DNA from: DASUWK01 sp036378435
GTDB lineage: Bacteria > Chloroflexota > Dormibacteria > Dormibacterales > Dormibacteraceae
Direction: 5' to 3'
Assembly: GCA_036378435.1 (NCBI GenBank)
Contig: DASUWK010000067.1
Span: 1 to 64,000, forward strand
DNA length: 64,000 bases
Within the stretch, counting starts at the first letter, position 1; each line of letters opens with the position of its first letter. Of this stretch, positions 8,171-15,976 are shown in pieces. A program made the translations under genes and the position numbers. The notes under the pieces were generated by a model. It did not search any database. It saw only the letters and a list, made by a program, of their open reading frames with translations, and was not told where the DNA came from.

Positions 8171-8279
8171 AGGGCTTGGCCAGGACCTGCGACCGGCTCG
8201 AGTGGTGCATCGCCCGGTTGAGGAGCTCCCAAGCCCCGCAGACCACGAAGGGGGTCATGCACGCCAGCACGAAGTTCAC
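8163..8279 (-). CDS. Possible 38-residue membrane miniprotein
   Basis: A short GTG-initiated reading frame with one hydrophobic segment (MNFVLACMTPFVVCGAWELL) followed by a basic tail. It fills the otherwise empty space between the MFS gene and the YdeI-like gene, and its stop overlaps the MFS gene end by 8 bases. There is no Shine-Dalgarno or clear promoter, so this is only a candidate. Confidence 0.3.
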   Translation of the reverse strand: MNFVLACMTPFVVCGAWELLNRAMHHSSRSQVLAKPSK

Positions 8280-8305
8280 ACCGGGGATAACGGTCAAAGC
8301 GCGGC

Positions 8306-8311
8306 TATCCT
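8306..8311 (+). promoter_or_regulatory. -10 box of a leaderless promoter
   Basis: TATCCT ends 6 bases before the GTG at 8318 of the YdeI-like gene. No ribosome binding site is present. Confidence 0.5.
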
Positions 8312-8317
8312 GCCCCC

Positions 8318-8662
8318 GTGCCGGCGACAACCGCGCCTTTGCTTTTCGAAGATCGAGAGGCATGGCGACGATGGCTCGAAGACAACCATGCGACGGCCAC
8401 CGAGGCCTGGATCGCGCAGGTCAAAAAAGGCGTCCCGCGGAGGGCCGTTTCGTACGAGGAGGCGGTCGAAGAAGCGCTCTGTTTTGGCTGGGTCGACGGC
8501 AAGATCAAGGGCGTCGACTCTGAAATCTACGCCGCCCGCTTCACGCCGCGAAAGCCCCGCTCCAACTGGTCCGAGAGCAACCGGATCCGCATCGCGAAGC
8601 TCAGGCGGGAGGGCCGCTTGACGCCGGCCGGGCTGGCCGTGCTGCCTGCAGATCTGCGCTAG
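8318..8662 (+). CDS. YdeI/OmpD-associated family protein, short form
   Basis: A 114-residue protein with the family core EAWRRWLEDNH, EAWIAQVKKG, SYEEAVEEALCFGWVDGKIKG and RFTPRKPRSNWSESN. Members are usually about 190 residues with a second C-terminal helical part. That part is absent here, where the gene ends shortly after LTPAGLA. The last 62 bases overlap the convergent ctaG gene, so truncation by overlap or a natural short form are both possible. The molecular function of the family is unknown. Confidence 0.75.
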   Translation: MPATTAPLLFEDREAWRRWLEDNHATATEAWIAQVKKGVPRRAVSYEEAVEEALCFGWVDGKIKGVDSEIYAARFTPRKPRSNWSESNRIRIAKLRREGRLTPAGLAVLPADLR

Positions 8663-9416
8663 CGGCCAGGGCGCGCTCCTGGTTCAGCCACCTGAAGAAG
8701 ATCGCCAGCAGCGCCACGATGATCGTGATCTTGGCCACGATCATCATCACCGCCCCGGCGATGTCCTGGTCGACGCCGGGCGTCAGCCAGGACAGCAGCC
8801 GCGGTACGTAGTCGTAGTAGCCGTAGAAGGTGACGTGCGAGAGCAGAAGCGGCAGCGCCACCGCGTCCTGGGGGATGGTGCCGACGAACAGATAGAGCAG
8901 CTTCCAGCCGTCGCCGAGCGCGCTGCCGGTGGCGGCCGAGGTGGCCGCGAGCGCCGGCCACCAGAAGATCACCCCCGCGGCGATGAACGTGAGGTGCTCG
9001 ACGATGTGGACGCTCTCCGACCGCAGCGTCCAGTCGTAGGGCGAGGGCAGGTGCCAGAAGATCATCGCCGTCGCCGCGATGACCTGCGCGACCACCGGTC
9101 GGGTGAGTGCCCGCACGCCCGGCCAGCGAGCCACGGTCCGCGCCATCTCGGGCGACAGGCCGAGCAGGAGCAGCGGCGGCGCGACGAACAGCAGCAGGAC
9201 GTGCTGCAGCATGTGGACGCTCATCAGGTAGCGGTCGGAGATCGTGTCGATCGGCGACTCCAGCGCGACCCAGAGGGCGATGACGCCGAGCGCGAAGGAG
9301 AGCGCGTTGCGCGCCCTCACCCCCCGCCCCACCGCGAGCAAGACGTAGTCGATGGTCAGGATTCCCAGGCCGAGGTAGACCGACCAATCGAACGGCCACG
9401 GGATCGGCGGCGTCAC
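8601..9416 (-). CDS. ctaG: Cytochrome c oxidase assembly factor CtaG (caa3-type)
   Basis: A 271-residue membrane protein with about 7 transmembrane segments and the family's conserved histidines (MSVHMLQHVLLL, FWHLPSPYDW, HIVEHLTF). CtaG helps insert copper into caa3-type oxidase; no oxidase genes lie in the window. GTG 9416 is chosen because it forms a GTGA overlap with the stop of the upstream kinase gene, implying coupled translation, and because an N-terminal extension beyond it is not family-like. Confidence 0.88.
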   Translation of the reverse strand: MTPPIPWPFDWSVYLGLGILTIDYVLLAVGRGVRARNALSFALGVIALWVALESPIDTISDRYLMSVHMLQHVLLLFVAPPLLLLGLSPEMARTVARWPGVRALTRPVVAQVIAATAMIFWHLPSPYDWTLRSESVHIVEHLTFIAAGVIFWWPALAATSAATGSALGDGWKLLYLFVGTIPQDAVALPLLLSHVTFYGYYDYVPRLLSWLTPGVDQDIAGAVMMIVAKITIIVALLAIFFRWLNQERALAASADLQAARPARPASSGPPA

Positions 9417-9949
9417 GCCGGTGGAGTATGGGCGCGCGTGCGTACGACTCTGACCGTGTCGAGGTCCTCCGCCGTCCGCAGCACGTGTACGGCGGCGTAG
9501 CCCTCGTCCGCGAGCAGCGGCAGGTTGCGCTGCAGCGCGTCCCACTGGCGGCCGATGCGGATCGCGCCCACCCGCCGCTCAGCCCGGGCCGCATCCCGCT
9601 CGAGACAGAGGTCGAGCGGCACGTCGAACACGATGGCCGTGACCGGGCGGCGGCGCTCGGCCGCGATCTGCAGCAGCGGACTGCGGTCAGCGCGGCCGAC
9701 GTTGGTGGCGTCGACGACCGCCAGGCGGCGGCGCTTGAGGCGCAGCTCGGCCAGCAGGTGGACGAGCTTGAAAGCGTCGGGCGTCACGGCCTGGTTGTTG
9801 GGGTTGTCGGAGACCAACGCCCGGCACCAGTCGGACGAGATGACCTCGGTGGGCTTGAAATGGCGGGCGGCGAAAGTCGACTTCCCGGAGCCCGCGGGCC
9901 CGATCAGGAGCACGAGCCCGGGCACGGCCACGTCCAATCCGCCAGACAC
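9413..9949 (-). CDS. P-loop kinase (polynucleotide/gluconate-kinase-like AAA_33)
   Basis: About 178 residues. Walker A is GPAGSGKST near the N-terminus, followed by ISSDWCRAL, the Walker-B-like VVDATNVGRADR, and a lid region rich in Arg (ERDAARAERRVG). Such proteins phosphorylate small molecules or nucleic-acid ends; the substrate is not deducible. GTG 9949 is the most economical start, since longer versions would run into the divergent gene at 10015. It is coupled to ctaG by a GTGA overlap, although the functional link is unclear. Confidence 0.75.
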   Translation of the reverse strand: MSGGLDVAVPGLVLLIGPAGSGKSTFAARHFKPTEVISSDWCRALVSDNPNNQAVTPDAFKLVHLLAELRLKRRRLAVVDATNVGRADRSPLLQIAAERRRPVTAIVFDVPLDLCLERDAARAERRVGAIRIGRQWDALQRNLPLLADEGYAAVHVLRTAEDLDTVRVVRTRAHTPPA

Positions 9950-10014
9950 GGTACGGCCAGTTTGATCTGGCCCCTGGACACATCCCGACCGGTTGGGGAA
10001 AATTCCTTGCGCGG

Positions 10015-11541
10015 ATGGCAGCAGAGATGCTGGGAGGGACCTCCGCGATTCGAGACGCTGAGGCCGACACACCGGCCGCCGAGCCATCGATCGCGCTGCC
10101 CCCCAGAGACCTGAATTTCGTCGGCGAGGTGGTCCAGGGCGAGGCCTGGTCCGACTGGGGCGAGCGCTTCAGCAACCTGGAAGACCTGGTCGCCCGCGTC
10201 CGCGAGCGGCTCGCGCCCGGCCAGAAGGTCCGCCGCCTGGCGATCGCGTCGTACTCCGCCGAGCACACCTCGGGCTACATGGCCTTCGACACCGGGCTCA
10301 CCAGCCGCGAGCGGATCGACGGCTTGAACCAGACTCCGATCAAAGCCGACGTGGCCACCAAGCTGGCGCAGCTGCGGCCGCTGCTCGCCGACGACGGCGT
10401 CGTGGAGCTGCGCGTCGCCGGCATCGGCCAGGGCGAGCACGGCCTCAAGGCGCTGACGAGCGCCGCCGCCATTCTCGGAGTGCCCGTGCGCGGGCCGCTC
10501 GAGAAGGCGATCGCGCTGGCTCCGAGCCGAGGCCTGATCGCGGACTGGATCACGGTCTACCCGCCGGAGCGCAGTCATCCCCCGGTGATCAGCGGCTGGC
10601 GCGAGCGCTCGCTCGACGGCAGCCGGCCGGTCGAAGCGGCCTACGCTCCCGTGCCGGGGCAGCCTGCGCCGGCGAACCAACCCGAGACCGCGACCGGGCT
10701 GGTCTTCGTCACCGAGCCCGCCGCGGCCTGGGCGCCCGGCGCTCAGCGGGTGGCCGGCATCGCCGACCTCGTCGACCGCGCCGTGCACCTCTCCGAGGGC
10801 AGGCCGATCACCCGCTTCGCGGTGGTGTCGATGGGCTCGACGCTCTACGACGGGTTCGTGGCCTTCGACCGCGGCGAAGGCGAGTCGGTCGACGGCAACA
10901 TCCGCGAGGAGCCCGACTACCCGCACCTGCAGGTGATGTTCCAGCGCGTCCGGGACGAGCTGAGGCGCCTGCGGCCGCACCTGGCGCCGGCCGCGGAGAT
11001 CGAGCTCCGCGTCGCCCGCCTCGGGGTCGGCGATGCCGGCCGGCGTGCGCTCCAGAAGATCGCGGACGAGGCCGGCGCGGCCGTCCGGGCTCCGGCCGGC
11101 ACCGTCGGAGAGCTGAAGGCGACCCGCGGCCTCATCACGCGGTGGATCACGGTCTGGCCGACTTCGTTCGGCCTGCCGCCGGTCGAGTCCGCCTGGCGCG
11201 AGACGTCGGAACCGGCGTCGAGCGGCCCCTGGCTGGCGATCGAGCCGACCGCGTTCGCGCCCATCCGCGGCGTCGAGCCCCCGCTCCCGCGGGGCGCGGT
11301 GCAAGCTGCCGCTCCTGTCGCCGACCCGGTCGCGCAGCAGGCGCCGGCCGATCCCGCGCTGGTGCTCACGGTTCGCTGCTCGGAGTGCAACCGGCGGCTC
11401 GACGAGGCGCCGTCGACCGCGCTTCGCGCCCGCCAGCCCTGCCCGTCCTGCGGCTCGCTCGCGCGCCGTCAGGCGTACGAATCGGCGCCGCGCAGGCGCT
11501 CACGTCTGGGCCAGCTCTTCAGGCGACCGTCACTGGGCTGA
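10015..11541 (+). CDS. Tandem-duplicated domain protein with C-terminal zinc ribbon
   Basis: A 508-residue soluble protein that I do not recognise as a named family. Two related domains (about residues 35-205 and 225-400) share an RLAIASY / RFAVVSM strand, a GYMAFD / GFVAFD turn, an LAQLRPLL / LRRLRPHL helix, VELRVAGIGQGEHG / IELRVARLGVGDAG, and RGLIADWITVYP / RGLITRWITVWP. The order resembles DUF4347/caspase-like folds, but neither the VSHG His nor the Cys of that fold is present. A C-terminal zinc ribbon (CSECNRR and CPSCGS, about 460-490) follows a Pro/Ala-rich linker. The fold assignment is inference. Confidence 0.6.
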   Translation: MAAEMLGGTSAIRDAEADTPAAEPSIALPPRDLNFVGEVVQGEAWSDWGERFSNLEDLVARVRERLAPGQKVRRLAIASYSAEHTSGYMAFDTGLTSRERIDGLNQTPIKADVATKLAQLRPLLADDGVVELRVAGIGQGEHGLKALTSAAAILGVPVRGPLEKAIALAPSRGLIADWITVYPPERSHPPVISGWRERSLDGSRPVEAAYAPVPGQPAPANQPETATGLVFVTEPAAAWAPGAQRVAGIADLVDRAVHLSEGRPITRFAVVSMGSTLYDGFVAFDRGEGESVDGNIREEPDYPHLQVMFQRVRDELRRLRPHLAPAAEIELRVARLGVGDAGRRALQKIADEAGAAVRAPAGTVGELKATRGLITRWITVWPTSFGLPPVESAWRETSEPASSGPWLAIEPTAFAPIRGVEPPLPRGAVQAAAPVADPVAQQAPADPALVLTVRCSECNRRLDEAPSTALRARQPCPSCGSLARRQAYESAPRRRSRLGQLFRRPSLG

Positions 11542-11557
11542 GCGGCAGTATGCTCGG

Positions 11558-12193
11558 ATGAGCGACTGCTGCACGCCCGGCGCCTACCGGAAGGTCTTCA
11601 GCGAGAAGTCCGCCTGGAAGCAGCTCCAGCGCTACCGGCGGCAGGGCCTCGACGGCACCTCTCGTCGCGTGGTGGAGATCCTGCGCGAGCAGCCGCTGGA
11701 GGGCCGCACGCTGCTGGAAGTCGGCGGCGGCATCGGGGCCATCCAGGTCGAGCTGCTGCGGGCGGGCCTCGCCCGGGCGATCAGCGTTGAGCTCACGCCG
11801 ACGTACGAGAATGCCGCGGCCGAGCTGCTGCGCTCCGAAGGACTCGAGGACCGCGTCGAGCGCCACGTCACCGACTTCGCCGAGGCGGCTGCCGACGTTG
11901 AGGTCGCCGACATCGTCGTGCTGACCCGCGTCATATGCTGCTATCCCGACCTGCCGAAGCTGGCCGGCGCGGCCGGCGACCACGCGCGCCAGGTGATCGT
12001 CCTCAGCTTCCCCAAGGAGCGCTGGTGGACACGGCTCGCCGTCGGGGTCGCCAACCTCCCGATGAGGCTCGCCAGGTTCCGGATCTTCGTGCACCCGATC
12101 GCCCGCTTGCGCGAGGTGCTGGCCGAGCGGGGGCTAAGACCGCTGGTCGACGAGACCGGCGTGTTCTGGGAGGTCGCCGCCTTCGGGCGTTAG
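11558..12193 (+). CDS. SAM-dependent methyltransferase (BchM/UbiG-like)
   Basis: A 211-residue class I methyltransferase. The N-terminal YRKVFSEKSAWKQLQRYRRQG resembles the entry helix of magnesium-protoporphyrin O-methyltransferase-like proteins. Motif I is TLLEVGGGIGAIQVELL, motif II about EVADIVVLTRVICCYPD. There are no photosynthesis genes nearby, so the substrate is open. It begins 16 bases after the duplicated-domain gene and may be cotranscribed with it. Its end overlaps the convergent membrane-protein gene by 60 bases. Confidence 0.8.
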   Translation: MSDCCTPGAYRKVFSEKSAWKQLQRYRRQGLDGTSRRVVEILREQPLEGRTLLEVGGGIGAIQVELLRAGLARAISVELTPTYENAAAELLRSEGLEDRVERHVTDFAEAAADVEVADIVVLTRVICCYPDLPKLAGAAGDHARQVIVLSFPKERWWTRLAVGVANLPMRLARFRIFVHPIARLREVLAERGLRPLVDETGVFWEVAAFGR

Positions 12194-12616
12194 GAAGAGC
12201 CCCACCGCGAACGAGACCATCGCGATCGCGAAGCCTGACGCCATCAGCATGGAGCTGAAGTCCTGGTGGTAGTTGAGGAAGCTCCCGCCGTTGAACCCCG
12301 CCACGACGACGCCGAAGGCGCCGACCGAGGCGGCGATGATGGGCCCCCGCCGCCCGGCTGACACCGCGCGGACCAGGAGGTTGATCGCCGCCAAGACCAG
12401 CAGGAGGCCGAAGACGGCGTGGATCGCGAGCCAGATCGACGGCCCGCTGGTGATCGCCCAGGCGACGTTCCGCGCGACGCCCGTGAAGTACTCGGTCGGG
12501 TTCGCGTTCGGGTGATTCGGGTCGATCGTGACGAACAGGTTGACCGTCATGCCCAGGAGGAACTGGGCGATCAGCGCGATCAACGCCCCCAGGAACCCTT
12601 CTTTGAGCCGGGCCAT
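12134..12616 (-). CDS. Hypothetical four-helix membrane protein
   Basis: 160 residues with four predicted transmembrane segments (about 8-30, 55-85, 95-115 and 125-145) and a loop carrying IDPNHPNANPTEYF between the first and second. It has no recognisable family motif. It is convergent with, and overlaps, the methyltransferase gene. Confidence 0.65.
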   Translation of the reverse strand: MARLKEGFLGALIALIAQFLLGMTVNLFVTIDPNHPNANPTEYFTGVARNVAWAITSGPSIWLAIHAVFGLLLVLAAINLLVRAVSAGRRGPIIAASVGAFGVVVAGFNGGSFLNYHQDFSSMLMASGFAIAMVSFAVGLFLTPEGGDLPEHAGLVDQRS

Positions 12617-12643
12617 CCTGGGTCGAGAGATTAGCGGCTCAGG

Positions 12644-13063
12644 TCACCCGGGTTGGCTCGCCTTCCGCTCGGTGAGGCTGAACCAGTTCCCGCTGTCGTC
12701 GCGCAGCAACGCCTCGACGCCGTACGGCCGCTCGGCCGGCTCCTGCAGGAATGTCACGCCCTTCGCCTTCAGGTCCTCGTAGTCGCGGCGGCAGTCGTCG
12801 GTCTCGAGGACTCCGCCGGCCATCGCGCCCTTGGCGACCAGGCGCTGGAGGGTGTCGGCGTCCTCCTCGCTGAACATCGGCGGCGTCGGCTTGGCCAGCA
12901 GGAGGTTGAGGTCAGGCTGCCCCTTCGGCCCGACGGTGAGCCAGCGGAAGCCGTCCATCGTCGCGTCGCTGCGCACCTCGAAGCCGAGCTTCTCGGTGTA
13001 GAAGTCCTTGGCCCGGTCCTGGTCGAGCACGAACACGTTCACGAACGAGAGCTTGCGAATCAT
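12644..13063 (-). CDS. VOC (glyoxalase/bleomycin-resistance) family protein
   Basis: 139 residues with two beta-alpha-beta-beta-beta halves. Family signatures include NVFVLDQDRAKDFYTEKLGF at the N-terminus and LLRDDSGNWFSLTER at the C-terminus, where the Glu is a likely metal ligand. The substrate is unknown. The start has no Shine-Dalgarno, but a TAGCCT -10 box lies 6 bases upstream. A short AraC-type regulator follows 13 bases upstream on the same strand. Confidence 0.85.
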   Translation of the reverse strand: MIRKLSFVNVFVLDQDRAKDFYTEKLGFEVRSDATMDGFRWLTVGPKGQPDLNLLLAKPTPPMFSEEDADTLQRLVAKGAMAGGVLETDDCRRDYEDLKAKGVTFLQEPAERPYGVEALLRDDSGNWFSLTERKASQPG

Positions 13064-13069
13064 GGGCCC

Positions 13070-13075
13070 AGGCTA
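13070..13075 (-). promoter_or_regulatory. -10 box of a leaderless promoter
   Basis: On the minus strand TAGCCT is followed by GGGCCC (6 bases) and the ATG of the VOC protein at 13063. Confidence 0.45.
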
Positions 13076-13076
13076 A

Positions 13077-13490
13077 TCATGGCCTGCGGGTTTCGCTTCT
13101 CCCCGCTTGCTCACCTGTCGGTCGCGTCCACATCAGCACGAAGCAGCCGGGGATCTGCGGCGTGGCGGCGGCCGTCGCCTGGCGGCGGTACTCGGAGGGC
13201 GACTGCCCGACCAGCTGGCGAAAGCGCGAGCTGAAGGAGCCGAGGCTCTCGAAGCCGACGACGAAGCAGACCTCGGTCACCGTCAGGTTCGCCGCCCGCA
13301 GCAGCTCCTTGGCCCGTTCGATGCGGCGCCTGGTGAGGTAGGCACGAGGCGTCTCCCCGTACGCGCTGGTGAAAGCTCGGGCGAAGTGGAATTTCGAGAG
13401 GTGCGCCGCGCGCGCCATCTCGTCGAGACTGAGCGGCCGGCCGAACTCGCGGTCGCTGAGGTCTCGCGCGCGCCGCAGGCCGACCAGCAC
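13077..13490 (-). CDS. AraC-family regulator (short, DNA-binding domain only)
   Basis: About 137 residues holding only the double helix-turn-helix of AraC/XylS proteins: SLDEMARAAHLSKFHFARAF then the YLTRRRIERAKELL and VGFESLGSFSSRFR motifs. No N-terminal sensor domain is present. GTG 13490 is the likely start, because an upstream extension overlaps the divergent winged-helix gene and is not family-like. It may control the adjacent VOC gene (inference from position). Confidence 0.82.
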   Translation of the reverse strand: MLVGLRRARDLSDREFGRPLSLDEMARAAHLSKFHFARAFTSAYGETPRAYLTRRRIERAKELLRAANLTVTEVCFVVGFESLGSFSSRFRQLVGQSPSEYRRQATAAATPQIPGCFVLMWTRPTGEQAGRSETRRP

Positions 13491-13512
13491 ATCGGCGGAG
13501 ACTTTTCGCTTG

Positions 13513-14481
13513 ATGTCCGCGATTCTGGCCGAACGCCTGACCCGGCAGCTGCTGGCCGGGCCGCCCGCCAAGAACGCCGCCGCAGTGTGCGAGCGGCTCC
13601 TGTCCGTGCAGGCCCAGGACCCGATGGGCGCGCGCCTGGCGCTGCGCGCGCGCACGCAAGGCCTGACGGTGGGCGATGTCGAGAAGGCGCTGAACGACCG
13701 CCAACTCGTGGTCACCTGGCTCAACCGCGGGACCCTCCACCTGGTCCGCAGTGAGGACTACTTCTGGCTGCACCCCCTGCTGGCCGGCCAGCCCGGGTTG
13801 ACGAGCAACACCACCCGGCTCGCCCAGCTCGGCGTGCCCGCCGAGAGCGCCGAGCGTGACGTCGGCGTCATCGGGCGAGCCCTGGCTGACGAGGGGCCGC
13901 TCACCCGCGCCGAGCTGACCGCGCGCGTCGAGAACAAGCAGGCGTTCCTCCATCTGATCAACCGGGCCTCTCGCCTGGGCCAGGTCGTCCGCGGCCCGAT
14001 GCGCGGCAAGCAGCACTGCTACGTGCTGGTCCGCGACTGGCTGGGCGAGCCGCCGGCGTTCGACCGCGACCGGGCGCTGGCGGAGCTCGGGCGCCGCTAC
14101 CTCGCTGCCCACGCGCCCGCGGACGATCGGGACCTCGCGAAGTGGGCCGGGGTCAGCCTGACCGACGCGAGGCGTGCGCTGCGCGACGCGGGCGCGCCGA
14201 AGCGGGTAGTTGCCGCGACAGCGCCGCCCCGCCTGCTCGGCCAGTTCGAAGAGATGCTCCTGGGCTGGGCCTCGCGCGAGCTGTTCGCGCCGGTGGACGT
14301 CCACCGCATCGTCCTCGGCGGCATGTTCCTGCCTCTGATGCTGGTCGGCGGCCGCGCCGCCGGCACCTGGCGCATGCCCGGCCGGGAGCTGGTGCTGGAG
14401 CCCTTCGTCGACCTGACGCCGGATGAGGCGGCGGCGCTCGCGGCGGACTTCGCCGACATCAAGCGGTTCCTCCAGACCTAA
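13513..14481 (+). CDS. Winged-helix DNA-binding / AlkZ-like DNA glycosylase family protein
   Basis: A 322-residue member of the HTH_42 (formerly DUF1006) family related to AlkZ/YcaQ, which unhook interstrand crosslinks or bind DNA. Visible features are the RLLSVQAQDPMGARLALRAR segment, with the QxQD-type motif of the active region, then three tandem winged-helix-like parts. ATG 13513 gives the usual N-terminus (LAERLTRQLLAG). It is divergent from the AraC gene. Whether it has glycosylase activity is not certain. Confidence 0.8.
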   Translation: MSAILAERLTRQLLAGPPAKNAAAVCERLLSVQAQDPMGARLALRARTQGLTVGDVEKALNDRQLVVTWLNRGTLHLVRSEDYFWLHPLLAGQPGLTSNTTRLAQLGVPAESAERDVGVIGRALADEGPLTRAELTARVENKQAFLHLINRASRLGQVVRGPMRGKQHCYVLVRDWLGEPPAFDRDRALAELGRRYLAAHAPADDRDLAKWAGVSLTDARRALRDAGAPKRVVAATAPPRLLGQFEEMLLGWASRELFAPVDVHRIVLGGMFLPLMLVGGRAAGTWRMPGRELVLEPFVDLTPDEAAALAADFADIKRFLQT

Positions 14482-14484
14482 CAT
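14479..14484 (+). promoter_or_regulatory. -10 box of a leaderless promoter for tnaA
   Basis: TAACAT overlaps the TAA stop of the preceding gene and ends 7 bases before the ATG at 14492. Confidence 0.5.
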
Positions 14485-14491
14485 CCGAGCG

Positions 14492-15838
14492 ATGTTCCGG
14501 ACGATCATCGAGCCGTTCCGGATCAAGTCGGTCGAGCCGATCCGGATGACCACCCGGGCCGAGCGCGAGCGGCACCTGCGTGAGGCCGGCTACAACCTCT
14601 TCCGGCTCCACGCCGACGACGTGCTCATCGACCTGCTGACCGACTCGGGCACCGGCGCCATGAGCGCCGACCAGTGGGCGGCGGTGATGCGCGGCGACGA
14701 GTCATACGCGGGGTCACCGAGCTTCTTCCACTTCGAGCAGGCGGTGCGCGACCTGACCGGCTTCAAGCACATCATCCCGGTCCACCAGGGCCGCGCCGCC
14801 GAGAAGATCCTCTTCACGGCCGTCGCCGGGTCGGGCAAGGTCGTGCCCGCCAACCACCACTTCGACACCACGCGCGCGAACGTCGAAGCGGCCGGCGCGG
14901 AGGCGCTGGACCTGCCCTGCGCCGAGGCGCACGAGGTCTCCGAGCGCCATCCGTTCAAAGGCAACGTGGACGTCGACCGGCTGGAGCGGCTGCTGGCGGA
15001 GCGCGCGGCCGATGTGCCACTCGTGATCGTCACGATCACCGACAACACCGGCGGCGGCCAGCCGGTGTCGCTGGCCAATCTGCGCGCCGTGCGGGAGGTC
15101 TGCTCTCGCCACGGGGTGCCGCTCTTCCTCGACGCGGCGCGCTTCGCGGAGAACGCCTACCTGGTCAAGCGGCGCGAGCCCGGCCAGGCGGACCGCTCCG
15201 CGCGCGACATCGCGCTCGATTTCTTCCGGCTGGCGGACGGAGCCACCATGTCGGCGAAGAAGGACGGCATCGCCAACACCGGTGGTTTCCTGGCGCTGAA
15301 CGACGACGGCTGGGCAGAGCGGATGCGGCAGCTGCTGATCCTGACCGAGGGCTTCACGACCTACGGCGGGCTCGCCGGCCGAGACCTCGAGGCGGTCGCC
15401 CAGGGCCTGGAGGAGGTGCTGCACGAGGACTACCTGCGCTACCGGGTGCGCAGCGTCGAGTACCTCGGCGAGGGCTTCCGAGCCGCGGGGATCCCGATCG
15501 TGGAGCCGCCCGGCGGGCACGCGATCTTCGTCGACGCCCGGGCGATGCTGCCGCACATCCCGCCGGCGCATCTGCCCGGGCAGTCGCTCGCGTGCGCGCT
15601 CTACCTGGAAGGCGGCATCCGCACGGTGGAGGTGGGCACGGTGATGTTCGGCGACGCGGCGGAGCAGGACCTTCTGCGCCTGGCGCTGCCCCGGCGCGTG
15701 TACACGCAGAGCCACGTCGACTACGTGATCGAGGTCGCCGCGGCCGTCGCCGCCCGCCGTGACCAGCTGCCCGGGTATCGCATCGTCGAGGCGCCGCCGG
15801 CTCTGCGGCACTTCACGGCGCGGTTCGAGCCGCTCTAG
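14492..15838 (+). CDS. tnaA: Tryptophanase (beta-eliminating lyase)
   Basis: A 448-residue PLP enzyme that cleaves L-tryptophan to indole, pyruvate and ammonia. It has the beta-eliminating lyase signature, including HQGRAAE, FLDAARFAENAY and the PLP lysine in ATMSAKKDG (Lys256/257). Near the C-terminus it reads RTVEVG, where tyrosine phenol-lyases have an Arg (MERG) that binds the phenol; the tryptophanase-like aliphatic residue favours TnaA. No tnaB permease or tnaC leader is seen. A palindrome that may end transcription follows the stop. Confidence 0.85.
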   Translation: MFRTIIEPFRIKSVEPIRMTTRAERERHLREAGYNLFRLHADDVLIDLLTDSGTGAMSADQWAAVMRGDESYAGSPSFFHFEQAVRDLTGFKHIIPVHQGRAAEKILFTAVAGSGKVVPANHHFDTTRANVEAAGAEALDLPCAEAHEVSERHPFKGNVDVDRLERLLAERAADVPLVIVTITDNTGGGQPVSLANLRAVREVCSRHGVPLFLDAARFAENAYLVKRREPGQADRSARDIALDFFRLADGATMSAKKDGIANTGGFLALNDDGWAERMRQLLILTEGFTTYGGLAGRDLEAVAQGLEEVLHEDYLRYRVRSVEYLGEGFRAAGIPIVEPPGGHAIFVDARAMLPHIPPAHLPGQSLACALYLEGGIRTVEVGTVMFGDAAEQDLLRLALPRRVYTQSHVDYVIEVAAAVAARRDQLPGYRIVEAPPALRHFTARFEPL

Positions 15839-15846
15839 CTGGACCC

Positions 15847-15912
15847 GGCCGGCGCCGGCGCCGGCCTGGTTCGCGCGGGGTTTGGACCAGGCCGCCGCCG
15901 GCGGCGGCCTGG
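15847..15912. repeat. Pair of GC palindromes after tnaA
   Basis: A 20-base perfect palindrome (15847-15866, GGCCGGCGCC core) and a 26-base perfect palindrome (15887-15912, CCAGGCCGCCGCC and its complement) separated by 20 bases. They may terminate tnaA transcription, and they resemble the twin-palindrome elements elsewhere in the window. Confidence 0.6.
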
Positions 15913-15933
15913 GTTGGGTTGGGTTGGGGTGGG
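15911..15933 (+). promoter_or_regulatory. G-quadruplex motif in the -35 region
   Basis: Five G-tracts (GGG, GGG, GGG, GGGG, GGG) separated by 2, 2, 2 and 1 T bases, ending 6 bases before a TATAAT box. It fits the G3+N1-7 quadruplex rule on the non-template strand of the padR-MFS operon. Confidence 0.6.
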
Positions 15934-15939
15934 TTGTGC

Positions 15940-15976
15940 TATAATCGGAGTCGACTAATCGATGTCGACCAGTCGA
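15940..15976 (+). promoter_or_regulatory. padR-MFS promoter (TATAAT) and operator dyads
   Basis: Consensus -10 TATAAT at 15940-15945. Downstream lie GTCGAC at 15950-15955 and 15964-15969 and the inverted repeat TCGACT (15951-15956) / AGTCGA (15971-15976), spanning the expected transcription start and the ATG at 15962. The position suits PadR autorepression. Confidence 0.65.
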
